A DNA stretch of 64,000 bases from Symsagittifera roscoffensis (GCF_963678635.1 NC_087071.1:37286438-37350437), one strand, 5' to 3'. Positions 50,012-60,836 are shown, counted from the stretch's first letter. The notes: generated by a model not told the origin, from the letters alone. Numbers and translations: made by a program.

Positions 50012-51756
50012 TACTTTCTGTCTCCGCACTCTAGAAAGATCTCCGCTCTAGCCGTGATGCCCCTAAAAGTGTAGTGTTTCTTCTGGGAGTTGCATGCACA
50101 GAAATTTTTCTAAGGGGGTGGCGGTTTTTCAAAAAAAATAAATTTTGCAGGCCTTGTTTTTGTAGGTTGATAAATTTGACTTTCCGAGCTATCTGAAAAT
50201 GCTATAAGACCCTAGCAATTTTTGGGCTGCAGGCAATTTTTTCAAAAAATAATCGTTTTTAGGCATTTTTGGAAATTTTGACAAAAAAAAATTTCGCCCC
50301 CCATCAAATTAGTTAGTTTGGCGCTGAATTTTGTATTCGTGTCTGTTCTAGTTACTTTTTGTTTTCCACATAAAATCAGGTAGCACAATTAATGACGGGA
50401 CGGAGTTGTGTGATATATATCAAATTAGAATCTTTTCAGTCATGATTCGAACCACATTAAAACCACAGTGTTGAGAAAAACTGATTCGAAATTTTTGGTT
50501 TTTTGTCTTAATTCGAGCGAATAAAGCAAGCGAGCAGGCTCACAAAATAAATCATGCCCCTTTATCAGACCTTAAAACCTGAAACTAAGCAAATGCAAAA
50601 AAGTAGTCGAAAAAAAGGGAACCAAAAACTTCAAAATTGAAAAATTTTCTTCAAAACATTTTCAAAAAAAAAGATTTTTTAAATTTTTTTTTAAGATTTT
50701 TAGTCAATTTCGTAAAACACTTCTCGTAAGTTTTTGCGCTGTATTACTATAATTGTTTAAGGTGCCTAAATTATATTTTTATATCAGATACGTTTATCAA
50801 ACCCAGCAGAAAAAAATTTCAATTAATATGAAAATGAAACTTTCTAGAACGTAGTTTTCTAAAGCCTAAGGTCGGAATATTCTATGCTAGTTGCACTTTG
50901 ACGAGTTAGCTTTTTTTTGTTTTTTTTCCGATGATCAACTGTTTTTACAGTTCTCAAATCGTTTGTGCTGGATATAGGACATAAACTCTTTTTTCCAGAA
51001 ATTTGCTTCCCAATGGGATATTACCCTCTAATTTGCTCACGTTTTGAGACATATCAAAAATACCATAGCGTGTTGCAAAGATCGGTTGAGATACTTCATT
51101 AAGCTAAGGAAGATAGGAGCAATATGATGATTGAATTTTCAAATGCAGCGAAAAATTCGAAATATATTAAAAACATCGGTTTAGGTTTTTCACTAAAACA
51201 AAAATGAAAGAACCAGCTGAGGTATCGTCGAAAACAACTATATATATATCCAAAAAAAACTACATAAAAGTCGCAATTCGTAGATTTTTGCTCTAAACAG
51301 TACCGTTTTTTTTCTGATAAAAGCAGAACACTAGCTTTAAAAAACCGCTAAACTTTCGTCATGCTGATATGCAGACCAAAAAACTTTACAATTTTCATCG
51401 AAAACACAATTATACAAATCTAAAGAAACATAGAGTACAAATCAACTAACAATTGGAAACAGATGATGACAACAAATTTTTGCACCTGTAACGCTAGTAA
51501 AGGCTTGTCGCAAGCAAAAAAAAAGGTTTTTCCCAATGCCCGAATGAGGTGAAGGTAAATCATTTTTTTTTTAATTTCAAAGAGGTAAATAAATTTTTTT
51601 CTTTGTTTTTCTTGTCGATTTTCTAGAAAAACTCTTGTCCAATTTGCCTATGTTACTTTGACTGTCTAATATAGCTCAATTATATTTTTACATCAGATTT
51701 TTTTCGATTCCGTCGCGTCAGCTGAGACTTTTTGACCAGTAGTCCTTCCGTTAACT
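50012..51756. other. AT-rich intergenic DNA
   Basis: I find no open frame of note, RNA gene or clear repeat here. It contains many A and T homopolymers and an AT dinucleotide tract at about 51237-51248. A piece around 50065-50150 (AAGGGGGTGGCGG plus poly-A) looks like a degraded dispersed repeat but was not matched elsewhere in the window. Confidence 0.4.
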
Positions 51757-51890
51757 CCGAGGTTGAAGTTTTGTTCCGATTAACGAAATCTACCAAGAGA
51801 TCATCTGAAACAAAAGTTGTTTTCTGAAAAATATTTTAAAAGTTTCCAATCGCTGTGAGTTTTGCAAGAAATACTCTAGTAAACAAAAGC
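51757..51890 (+). repeat. Array border segment, copy 2
   Basis: Matches 349-455. Shared blocks are TGTTCCGATTAACGAAATCT, CAAGAGATCATCTGAAA and AAAGTTGTTTTCTGAAAA, with scattered substitutions. It precedes the small array at 52060-52717, separated by about 170 bp of AT-rich sequence. Confidence 0.65.
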
Positions 51891-52059
51891 CATTGTAAAT
51901 ATTTTCCGCCGGAGTTTTTAATCAATAGGTGATGATTGGTTGTTTTTTTCACAGCTCACAAACAAGGAGATTTTTTTTCAATTTCACCGGTTGAAGCAAT
52001 TTTTTGTTGTGATTTTATACTCTAGCGGAAAAACGTTTTGGTCGTGCCGTTCTGCAATT

Positions 52060-52717
52060 TTCGTGCCAGTCTTTGACTTTTTTCCGGGTCGCGCCTGTCG
52101 ATAACATTTTTCCCCAGGTCGCTCGCGTCGCTGTCCTTTTTCCAGGTCGCACTGGTCACTGATTTTTTTCTAGGTCGCGCTCGCCGCCGATTTTTTTTTC
52201 AGGTTATTCCCGTTGCTGTTTTTAATTGTAAAATGCGCCGGTCGGTATTTTCTTTCCTAGGTCGCACTCCTCGCTCATTTTTTTCCAGCCCGCGCTGATT
52301 GTTTACTTTGTTCCGGGCTGCGCCCATCGCAGCTTTTTTTCCAGGTCGCGCTAGTTCGTCGCTGCCTTTTTTCCAGCTCGCACCCTTAGCTGCCTTTTTT
52401 TTTACCATGACGCGCCCGTCCCTGAGTTGAGCCCATCGCAGACATTTTTCCGAGGTTGTTCTTATCGTTGTCTTTTTTTCAGATCGCTCCGGTCACTGAC
52501 TTTTTCCAGGACGCACTCCTCGCTGAATTTTTTTCCAGCTCGGACCGGTCGCTTACTTTTTCTACACCGCGCCCGTCGCTGTTTACTTTCAGGTGGCACC
52601 GGTCAATGACTTTTTTCAGGTCGCAACGGTCGCTGATTTTTTTTACAGGTTGCGCCCGTCGCTGTCTTTTTGCCCTGGTCGGGCCCACGGCTGACTTCTT
52701 TTTCAGGTCAAGACAGT
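52060..52717 (+). repeat. Small degenerate array of the same monomer family
   Basis: About 20 units follow the same plan as the large array (for example GTCGCTGTCCTTTTTCCAGG, then TCGCACTGGTCACTGATTTT). Identity to the monomer cores is much lower. The last unit reads CTGACTTCTTTTTCAGGTCA, close to the main consensus. Orientation is the same as the 47-kb array. No higher-order repeat is visible. Confidence 0.8.
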
Positions 52718-52803
52718 GGATAACTTCCACGTCCCATGTGGCAACCTGGCGCAAAAATCAGGATAACTTCCACGTCCCATGTGGCAACCTGGCGCAAAAA
52801 TCA
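52718..52803 (+). repeat. Two 43-bp direct repeats at array end
   Basis: Two adjacent 43-bp copies occupy 52718-52760 and 52761-52803, each beginning GGATAACTTCCACGTCCC and ending GGCGCAAAAATCA. Each contains the imperfect palindrome CCACGTCCCATGTGG. They lie exactly between the small array and the minus-strand RT fragment. Confidence 0.9.
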
Positions 52804-52812
52804 GAAAAATGG

Positions 52813-53128
52813 TTAATCACGAGGGGGTACGCCAAACCGAATAAACATACCCTCGATGTCCGCAGAGGCGGTAAACTGATGTTGGCGCAAATGGATTAGC
52901 AAAACGAGGAAAGATTTGTTCGAAGATTGTCTGGTGGTTTTTGACGCGCCATTTAAAACCGACATTTTTTTGGGATGAGGACAGGAAGATAGTGTAAGAA
53001 CCATTCGAAACCTGAGGAAAGCTGCGGATTGTGCGGTGTAACCGGAACAACACAACCTTCAACGAGTTCTTCTTTTTTGACTGAAAGTTATTACTTTCTA
53101 AACCACTATCATTGTCGGCCTTTTTCAA
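52813..53128 (-). pseudogene. BEL/Pao-like reverse transcriptase fragment
   Basis: Reading the minus strand gives a frame with VLNGAS-like and ADIEGMF motifs followed by a VPP(R)D-like piece. These match the fingers and first palm motif of BEL/Pao reverse transcriptases (family pattern RVVFDGA, then DIEAMF, then VPPED). The polymerase aspartate of the first palm motif is present. The frame has no real start, stops directly after this motif, and lacks the YxDD motif, so it is an internal fragment of a dead element. In order it is the natural predecessor of the plus-strand pieces from 53165, but it lies in the opposite orientation. Confidence 0.6.
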
Positions 53129-53164
53129 GCATCCTGAAATTTATCAGCGCTGTGTAGCAATTGT

Positions 53165-53510
53165 TGAGTGAAGAACTGCCATAATTGGCCCACAGCTATC
53201 CTACACCAATTTGACGAACATCCTTGATTGCGAGGGATTCCTCCTAACCATTTTTCTTAGTAATGACCCTGCAATTAAAGCAAATTTCATCCCTTCAATT
53301 GATTTAACTGCACAAAAGAACGCTGCGAGTGGTTGTGGCCACTTGAATTCTCATCTGTTAACGTTAAAATGGAGCCAAAGAGGAGAGTTTTGTGTAAAAC
53401 GACGTCGATTTAGCCGTGATCTTCACATATACGTTACGCAAAAACTGTTCTCAAAACTGTTCCTTCGGTCTTCGATCTTAATGGTTTAGTGTCTGCCTAC
53501 ATGGAAGGGC
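53165..53510 (+). pseudogene. BEL/Pao-like RT C-terminal region and linker
   Basis: Plus-strand frames contain the pieces EGFLLT and LSNDP, which match the BEL/Pao segment after YxDD (GGFxLTKF.SNDP). An LKWS motif and a SVFDLNGLVS motif follow, equivalent to the conserved SVFDPLGLVSP before RNase H. The pieces are in the expected order but split over at least two frames, so the coding sequence is disrupted. Confidence 0.6.
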
Positions 53511-53588
53511 CGGTCTGTTCGTTCTGAGCCTTGGGCGCAAAATTGGGTAACAATAGGATGATCCCCTACTAATGACCCTCCAAAAAAT

Positions 53589-54020
53589 ATGTTTTTGAGT
53601 GGTATTCAAGCCTGTTCAGTAATCTGTTTATGCGATCTCCGTTTGTTTGGGGACAGCTCACACGACGTGTTTTGCGAGGTTAATATTGTAACTAATTTGT
53701 TGAGACTCAAAACACTGAACTTGCGTTCGTATTTGTTGTATAACTGGGAGCACCGAAGAAGGCTTTGTCCATTCCGAAGGTGGAATTGCAGACAGCCTTG
53801 CTTAAAAGAAGTTATACTTCGTGCACTTTCAATCAATATAACCCTTACCATTTTGTGGACCGACAGCACTACAGCGTTAAAATGGCTTCTTTCTGTCGAT
53901 TAGTCACCGTGGTTTGTCACAAACCCTGTTTTTGAAATAAAAGACATCATCACTGTGGGTCAATGGTACCATGTGAAAAGTGGAGAAAACCCTAGTTTGG
54001 TTTTAGGCAACGGGTAATTT
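53589..54020 (+). pseudogene. BEL/Pao-like RNase H domain, frameshifted
   Basis: Recognisable RNase H landmarks occur in order. LFGDSSHDVF corresponds to the first catalytic aspartate strand. IPKVELQTALL corresponds to the IPRLELxAALL helix with its catalytic glutamate. WTDSTTALKWL is the classic BEL WTDSTTVLxWL motif. Downstream, a NPVFEIKDI...QWYHV piece matches the end of the domain. At least one frame change lies between the second and third landmarks, and a stop follows WLLSVD. Motifs retained but frame lost: a decayed retrotransposon copy. Confidence 0.75.
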
Positions 54021-54184
54021 TCCAAACGAATGTGGATGTTGTTACTATTAATCTCTCGGACAATTCTGTGGACTACACGCCAGACATTTCAACACATTTT
54101 CTTACGAGTCTTTCAAAGCGGTCAAAACTCGTACTTCTCTGGGACGAAAATAGTTTTACAAAAAAGCAGCGATAAGTTTGATTT

Positions 54185-54780
54185 ATGTTGAGGTTACTGC
54201 CGAAGTACAAGCACTTCCTCGTGCCTACCGCTCAAATTACCGCTCCTGCAGACTTAGTCAATGCGAAAGTTAAATTTTTTCTTCTGGCTCAATCCGAAAC
54301 AATCCCAGTTGAGAGCATGCACGTAAAAGTTTCGGGTCGTTTTTCAGGTTACTTACTGTTAATTGGCGCCGGTGGCATTAGTCGCTATCTGGGACGGATT
54401 GAAGGCTTGGTCAAATTGCGGTTTGAAACTAAGAAGCCCGTCATATTCATTTTCGTCGCTTTTACGTGAAACCGTTTTTAAGGCATTTGCTTTTTGCCAC
54501 AATCATCAACACTTAAATAATTTGCCGTTCATGGGACGGTCTTTGTCGTGTTGTGGTGGCGTGGTCTTCGGGGTTTGTGTTGTTGGTTCTGCGAGCGACC
54601 TACGTGCAGTTGAAAGATTTTGTTTTTTTTTCATAAAATTCTCCCTCATTGTTAATGAAAAAATTAAAAGGAAAAACAGTCCTCCCGTTGTGCCACGTTA
54701 TAGTGGTTCTTGAAAAAAGTTAGTGCGCAGTTGCAAGCCTGTTGTTTACGCAATTATCGGTTCTGCCAAAATAACAAATG
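54185..54780 (+). pseudogene. BEL/Pao-like integrase N-terminal remnant
   Basis: The frame from 54185 starts with a LRLLPKYKHF piece and an ADLVNAKVKFFLLAQSE-type helix, resembling the segment preceding BEL/Pao integrase (family pattern TAEELxxAExxxIxxxQxE). Further on, a GGISRYLGRIEGL piece resembles the GLLRVGGRL motif. A CHNHQH cluster in a neighbouring frame may be the remains of the HHCC zinc site. No integrase catalytic core (DDE) is visible, so it is truncated near 54780. Confidence 0.5.
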
Positions 54781-54859
54781 AGGTTTTGTCTATTACGTTT
54801 GGTTTAGAAGAGCAATCGTTAAATGCGCGTGGATTAACGCTCGTCTAATTTTAAGGCTC

Positions 54860-55330
54860 TTTAGTACATTTACGCAACGTCTGTTAGATTAAACCCACCC
54901 AATTTAAGCAGTTCCATCGACATGCGACTTAACGTTTCAGCCGTTTCCGGGTTTTTCACGGAGCCAAGATAATCATCTTTGTAAAAAAAATTTAGCTTTG
55001 CGTGGATGGCTTCGGGATAACGATATTGGTTTTTGACGGCTGTTTGACGGAGAGCATAAATAGCACCATATGATGTGAGTCCTTACGCCACAAAAAACGC
55101 AAAAAATGTTGATAGATTTTCATCAACCCGACCTGAATAAACATGTCTTCGATATCTGAGGAAACTTCATGTTCGTGCTTTCGGTAGCGCATTAAAACGA
55201 ATAACAGGTCTTGCAGCGGATGGGGGCCGACAAGAAGGGTTTTTTGATTATTTTGCAGTAAAATTTGGAAAAACCGATCAAAACGCGCCGATTTTCGCGG
55301 ATTTGTTTGGTTTAATTTTGGGTGTTGCGG
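54860..55330 (-). pseudogene. BEL/Pao-like reverse transcriptase, second fragment
   Basis: Reading the minus strand from about 55300 down, a LLVGPHPLQDLLFVLMRYR segment leads to SSDIEDMF (first palm motif) and FLRFLWR. After a frame change, an FFYKDDYLGSVK motif carries the catalytic YxDD box with lysine at x, followed by a LLKLGGFNLT helix. Order and spacing match BEL/Pao RT. The frameshift near 55020 and an early end at about 54860 make it a pseudogene. It belongs with the minus-strand protease and Gag pieces upstream. Confidence 0.7.
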
Positions 55331-55799
55331 AATGTTTCATTCTCGGTCCAATTGTTTTTTTTAGTCGTGAGGGCTAACCGAGACTACGTAACCTTGCTCT
55401 AAATCACCACGGATATCTGATGCGTTTTGATTTTTTAGGTTTAAATCTTTCTCTATTTCTCTAGACGCTTTTCAAAAGACACAAACTGGACCAACGAAAG
55501 CGTAAAAAGTATCGGAAATGTTGCATTCTGCCCCGAGCGTTCCGAAAATTTCACAATAAATTGTGGTAGAATCAATAAGTTTTTAAGCAGGTTTTTCAGA
55601 TGATAAACGGGGATAAACTTGTTTAAACGTCTCATACTAATCTAGCTCGTATCCTTTTCTTGTTAGTAAGTGCTAACTATTCAAAATTGCACTTGAAAGT
55701 GATGACTGGAACACCAAATGACAAAAGAAGCGGGCCACTGAAAACTCAGCCAAGGGGCATAGGGACATCAACAACAGTTTTTTGATTTCCTCCTTGAAA
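55331..55799 (-). other. Probable interior of the minus-strand BEL element
   Basis: This lies between the RT and protease remnants of the same orientation. A minus frame (55453-55635) has a FIPVYHLK piece that could be the YIPHHAV-like region before RT, but the match is weak. Nothing else was recognised. Confidence 0.3.
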
Positions 55800-56150
55800 T
55801 CATTCGATAGGCTTGTTTACAGGAAAAACATACTGTCCCAATATCATCTCAACGTCGGAGTTTTTGTAGACAATAGGTTTAATTGGCTGCTGATGTGGAA
55901 ACTTGTTTGGCAGAATGGGAATGCCAATAGTTTTGGAACCAACGAGCAAACTATCTTTGACAAACGGCGTAATGCTAAGCGAGTGTTCATGGTGATCGAA
56001 TTTGGCAAACGCGTTCACTTCGACTTGTTGAGGGGGGACGGATTCCTTCGAATTGAAGCCGTTCACTAGAATATCTAGCTCTTGCCAGTTAAGTCTAAAC
56101 ACTTTGCAAGACTTGCCGTGAGCCAAGAGTGGGTACAACAAGAACTGCAC
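55800..56150 (-). pseudogene. BEL/Pao-like retropepsin remnant
   Basis: The minus-strand frame includes an IPILPNKFPHQ piece and a SDVEMILGQ motif. These resemble the C-terminal half of BEL/Pao proteases (VLP.IT..LP pattern, then IDLLIGxD). The expected active-site D(S/T)G motif was not found in frame further upstream. The piece lies between Gag-like and RT-like remnants on the same strand, which is the canonical BEL order and strengthens the call. Confidence 0.5.
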
Positions 56151-56408
56151 ATTTCAAGAGCAATAGTGAAGACTGAGTTTAAATCTATTTAGAATTGAAG
56201 CACAGGAAGGGGTCCCGTGAGATTCTTGTAAGGCCGCGAACCGGATACTTTCTTTGTTGAAGTTTGCGTTTTGTTCCGATTCAACAGGGCATTACTAATT
56301 GAATTGGGTTGGCTTGTGTTATTGCTAGTGTGAACCCATTTGCTTGGAAGCTTTCCGCTGAAAACTTACTCGACGCCATGCAACAGGAGTTTATTTGATG
56401 TTTCACAA

Positions 56409-56580
56409 TCAAGCTTTAGGGAATTTCCTAAACTTGTAGTCAGGTTGCAAGCACGCAAAATACAGCCTACTTTGAGCAACGAACTGAGCCCATTGTGTGG
56501 CTGTCTTTTTCTTAAGCACTGAACCACTCCTGAATGGATGTTTAACCTTACACCGAAAGCACGGATCATAAGATGGTTTT
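56409..56580 (-). pseudogene. BEL/Pao-like Gag zinc-knuckle remnant
   Basis: The minus-strand frame has CFRCKVKHPF, resembling the first zinc-binding half of BEL Gag (CxxCxxxHxxxxC). ACLQPDYKFRKFPKA follows, resembling CxxCLxxGHxxxxCPKA. Several ligands are lost: the fourth cysteine of the first half is serine-like, the second half lacks its leading cysteine, its histidine is tyrosine and its last cysteine is phenylalanine. It is therefore a decayed copy. Confidence 0.55.
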
Positions 56581-57177
56581 TTTTTCAAATTTTGAAGCAA
56601 CAGCAAAAGTTTTATGGGTGGTATAGGGAAAACCAGACTTTGAAGTCTCTTCAGTTCATGACTTACTCTGACTGACACGCATCTGACTTACTCTGACTGC
56701 ATCAAACTTGCCGCGGAGCCAGACAGAAGGACAACAAACTAAGAGACTTAACTTAACGATGTTTTAGGTTAGAAAAATCATTTAAGCTTTGTAGTCTCTA
56801 ACAGTTTTGTATGACTAATTTTTTTTTTTTAATTCCTCGAACGTCGTCATTTGGAAAATCTAATGCTTATCTGCTTTTCTTTTCCCCAAAACCTGGTCGA
56901 CGACCTTCTTTGATGGAAAAAAGAGTGTAGGAATAGCGATGATTGCCCCAGAAAAAATTGTTTTCTGAAAATTTCGGAGGATGAATCAATTAAGGCTTAC
57001 GAATTAATTATTTGTCATTTGCTTTTCTTTTTGAGATTAAATGTTTGTCAAACATCAAATATTAATTTTTCTGTTTCAACTAAACGTTTAAAAATACCGG
57101 GGTATTTTGACGTTGTGTGATAAAAAAAAGGCAGCTTTTTGTTATTGATTAAATTTTCCGTTGTAAGTGAGTTATTG
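56581..57177. other. AT-rich DNA, possible remnant 5' side of BEL element
   Basis: A 16-bp direct repeat, TGACTTACTCTGACTG, occurs at 56659-56674 and 56684-56699. I could not identify a long terminal repeat, primer-binding site or gene here. Confidence 0.35.
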
Positions 57178-57315
57178 GGCTCCTTTTCTTTTCCCCTACC
57201 TCATATAAGTATCGCGGCCCTGGTTTAACGAGTGCTTTTACAAGGATAAGTGTGAAATTCAAATATATTTGTCATAGCTTAATTATCCGTATGCCAAATT
57301 TTACAAAAAACTGAC
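57178..57315 (+). repeat. Dispersed repeat family A, copy 1
   Basis: It opens with a pyrimidine-rich CTCCTTTTCTTTTCCCC stretch. Then come GTTTAACGAGTGCTTTTAC, AAATATATTTGTCATAGC and a TATGCCAAATTTT end. It aligns with 62265-62402, which shows the same block order. A family member in opposite orientation lies at 63083-63133. Confidence 0.6.
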
Positions 57316-57598
57316 AAAGTAAACGGTAAAATTACTCTAAAAATTTTGCAGGTCGTGGGTTATCGTTGCTTGGTATATGCTTGCTCAATGAATTATGAAA
57401 ATTATTATAAAAACTTTTAATTGTGCCAAACTTTAGTTTTAACTGTATCAAACCTTTTGAAAATTGTCTAAAAGATTTTGAACAGTGTTTTGTCGGTTAT
57501 TTGCTTTCAAATTAAGACTTAAGCTTGGAACTGCTTTGAGTGTGCCATGTGTCGTCGAGGCATTTTTGTAGAGTTATTGGTTATTTTTTCATGAAGTG

Positions 57599-57705
57599 TT
57601 GGAGAGAACTGGCAGCAAAACTGAATACCCTTGACAGTGATGAACAATAGCATTGTTTCAAAGCAAGTCAACTAACGTTTTTTTGTTGTAAAATAGTCAT
57701 ACGTA
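57599..57705 (-). repeat. Dispersed repeat family B, copy 1
   Basis: Matches 58898-59002 along its length, for example GACAGTGATGAACAATAG(C/G)A, TTGTTTCAAAG and GTTTTTTTGTTGTAA, with about one difference in ten by eye. The strand is arbitrary. Confidence 0.65.
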
Positions 57706-58897
57706 TTTTCAAAAAATTGCTAGTTTTTATGAAGAATATAAGACTGAAAACCCCAAACTGAGGGTTGCTAAGTTTCTAGTAAGATGAATTTTCGGTAAAA
57801 CCTAAGTTAACGCGTGTAGTTTTTTGATTAACCTGCACTGCGTTACGACCAAATGATAGAACTAACGGTTGCGGCGATATGCGGTGAAAAATGGGGCAAA
57901 CCGAGCAAATTTTAAAAAAAATATCCAACCACTGGAGGAAACCGAGAAAGAATTCAATCAAAACTTTGCTCGACACGATTGTCGGTTTTAACGATTGAAC
58001 GGGCGGTACAAAATGTTGTTTTCCGGCTTTACTGTACATTCAAGCAAAAAAACTGTCATTGAAAATTTTTTGGGAAGAGTTCGTATAATTTGTTTTTCGA
58101 GAATTTTTTTGGAAACAATTTTTATAGGAAAATTTTTTCCCTTTATTATTGAAACTTGTGTCAAAACTTTTGCGCTCGAGACTTTTTGCGTTTGGGTTAT
58201 TAGCTTACTGGGCATGTTCCTTAATTAGGTATCTAGTGCGGTCTCAACCTGTTTGCAATTAAAAAAATCCCATCCTATGAAATTTTATATTCCTGATCAT
58301 AAAAATAAATAAATGTTGGATAAAAAATAACACAATTTAGTAGCTAAAACTAGCTAAAACATAGATTCGGTCTTACAAAAATTTGCAGGGGTTTCACTGA
58401 GCTGTAGACCAAAAGATCACAAAGAATCTTCAAAAAAATCAGAGTGTTTCGGCTTTCAGCATTCTGAGATATTGGCCTTCTGGATGAGTTTCTCAGTTCC
58501 TCAAGTTTCGGCTTTCTTTCCGTCAATGGAAAACAGTGTCGATCAAATGGCCACCTGTCTGCAGACATTAGGTCGCCCAAAATTGTTTGTTTGTCCTTGG
58601 TTGAGCTATATTCAGCATTCGGGTTACCTTTTTCGGCTCTCTGCTCCGTTGTCAGATAACTTGTCTCACAATACTTTCAGCTCGTTTCCAACTAATATAA
58701 TCTCTGTCTAGGCTGGAATTGAACTCCTTTTGATACTCTCTGAGAAACTCGTTTGAGCTAGCTTTGTCTAGGACTATAAAATAGATTCGCTTGAGGTCTC
58801 CAATAATCAGAAAAGTACCTTTTTTTATTACTGCAGACGAGGTGGCAGAAATCGAGGCGTTCTTAAAGAGTTGATGGTAATTTATTTGTGGAGTGAT
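57706..58897. other. AT-rich DNA without a confident gene
   Basis: Short frames exist on both strands. Examples are 57988-58215 minus, 75 codons from an ATG, and a hydrophobic-N-terminal minus frame at 58652-58957 that opens at TTG, not ATG. None shows a family I recognise. A GTGAGA donor-like site lies inside the latter, so an exon cannot be ruled out. Confidence 0.3.
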
Positions 58898-59002
58898 GGA
58901 GAGAAATGCCAGCAAAATGATCAAAGTTGACAGTGATGAACAATAGGATTGTTTCAAAGGCAGTCAACTAAGGTTTTTTTGTTGTAAGGTAGTCGTCATA
59001 CG
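58898..59002 (-). repeat. Dispersed repeat family B, copy 2
   Basis: Second copy of the 57599-57705 sequence, about 1.3 kb away and in the same orientation. Confidence 0.65.
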
Positions 59003-59502
59003 TAAATTTGTTTTGCATGTCGGAGAGAAGTTCATTGGGAAATTTTGGTTTCATTTAACTCAAAGTCTTCCTCCTCGCACCGAATAGTTTTCTGATTGTG
59101 TATTATGACCACTACCCTTTTCTTCGCGCGATCTTTATTCGGTCCTTGGTCGCAGTTTAAAGTTGCATTCCCGAAAACTAGGGTTACCGAGTCGCGGTAC
59201 CAAATTATTTTTGACCATTTTAAACTCAAATTAAAACAAGGAACAGATTCGGTTTAATTCAAGAGAATCGGCAAACAGCAAATTTTAGCAAATTGTTTTA
59301 CATGGTACTAGCAACAATATTAAAACTGGGCTTGATCATTTGCTGATTTGATGATTTAATTTTTTTATATTGAAATCATATGCAATTCACCACGCAGTTG
59401 AATTAAGAGAAATCCAATTGCAAACTAATTGAACAGAATAAAATTTTGGCGTTTTGTGCTCTATCAATTTTGGCTCAAAGGTGAGTCTCAAATGAAGCGA
59501 GC

Positions 59503-59569
59503 TAGGTGATAATCGAACCCACGCCGAACACCATCCGGAAAGCGCTATGTATACTCTGGGCTATAAAGT
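59503..59569 (-). repeat. tRNA-like segment (possible SINE head)
   Basis: On the minus strand, TAGCCCAGAGTATACATAGC resembles a D-arm/A box. GTGGGTTCGATTATCACC resembles a T-arm/B box (GGTTCGAnnCC). Spacing between them fits a tRNA, but the last B-box bases are off-consensus and I could not form a convincing acceptor stem. I read it as a tRNA-derived SINE head or tRNA pseudogene, not a functional tRNA. Confidence 0.4.
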
Positions 59570-59980
59570 TTGTATTGACAGGCGACCATACTGTCTTTAT
59601 ACTAGATTTCATATTTTCAATTTAAAGCTTTGTAGCACTAATAAAAAGTGACAACTTGCAACGAAAGTATCGTCGGAATTGCGTTTTTTTTGCGAAAAAC
59701 AGTTTCATACCAACAACAGTTTACGATTACACAAATTGACAGATGGTGGAGATCAGGAGTGATAGCTCTTTTCTACCATTGAAATGTTTTGAGTGTCGTT
59801 ATGTTGTTATAATACGGAAAATATAAGAGTGAAAAAAGCTGAAATCAGAAAAATTTAAGCTCTTCCCCTCCCCCACCTCATCTAACAAAAACAATAGTTT
59901 TTTATTGCGAACATCAATTTTGCAAAGTGACAAATCAAGTTACAAAATCTTTTTTTTTGTTTTTCGCGTGCCAATTTGAA

Positions 59981-60836
59981 AGAGAACATAGTTTAAGCAA
60001 ACGTTTTAAAAGTCTAAATAAAAAAGTCTAAGTGGGGGAAACGAACAAGATTCTAAAAAGGTTTTTTCTGGCCGCAAAAAATGACGTCATCACATGCGAA
60101 ACATGGTAAAATGGAAAATTTTGCTTTTAAATTACGCTTCTTAATTTTACCGCCAATAGTATTTTGCAATAATCTTGATTGTTGGTCAAAACTCATTTCT
60201 AAATTAAAACTTTGAAAAACAGTAAGTTCTTAAATCAGTGAATTCTAATTTGGAAGATTTTTCATTTCTCATAAATTGACGCACATTTTTCAACAATACC
60301 CAATATCGTGTAATTTTGCATGAATACTCTTCCGTTGACTGTTTCTCTAAGATATTTGTGGTTCTTTCCCATTTTAATCTTGGCAATTAGAGAACCCTCT
60401 TGAAAAAATTCAGCGGTAGGAATGTACTTTTCTGTGAAAAATTGGCTCTATTCCATTTTTCCTCCACATTTCGTTTTCAGTATAGTTTAAAAAAATCAAT
60501 TTCAGTCGAATAAAAAAAATTACTTAGTCAAAATGTATTGAAAATTTGCATACTGAACCAATTTTTTTTTGCGAACACAATTATTCGTCATAGCTACATC
60601 GTAACATCACGCATTCAGCCATAACTACAAAATAGGTAAAAATGTGGGAAAAATGAAAAATTGAAACGTGGGGTGGGGGAAGTAAAAAATCCAAAAGCTG
60701 GGAAAGTTGTAGAAGGAAACAGAAGAAAAAACAAGAAAACGCTTCTAGTTCTAAAATAAACGACTTTTTCTGATTCTTTTAATTTTTCCATTGGTCGAGT
60801 TTCCAAAGTTTTCAAATTTTGCCTGATATTTGCCCA
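59981..60836 (+). repeat. 856-bp tandem duplication, copy 1
   Basis: Begins AGAGAACATAGTTTAAGCAA and aligns with 60837-61692 at offset 856, with scattered substitutions and small indels. It includes ATGACGTCATCACATGCG (a TGACGTCA palindrome) and the motif ACATCGTAACATCACGCATT, which recurs near 63170-63205. The minus-strand 60-codon frame in each copy is not conserved in length and is not called. Confidence 0.85.

Noticed and set aside
57776-58228. Overlapping frames on both strands (75-87 codons)
   Set aside because: They overlap each other, lack recognised motifs, and two of the three do not clearly start at ATG. Treated as chance or decayed repeat.
58652-58957. 101-codon minus-strand frame with hydrophobic N terminus (possible signal peptide)
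   Set aside because: It opens at TTG, not ATG, and its first part falls in a dispersed repeat shared with 57599-57705. No family recognised, so not called as a gene.
59032-59229. 65-codon minus-strand frame with mixed polar composition
   Set aside because: Opens at TTG, no recognised domain, no convincing splice sites; could be an exon but the evidence is too thin.
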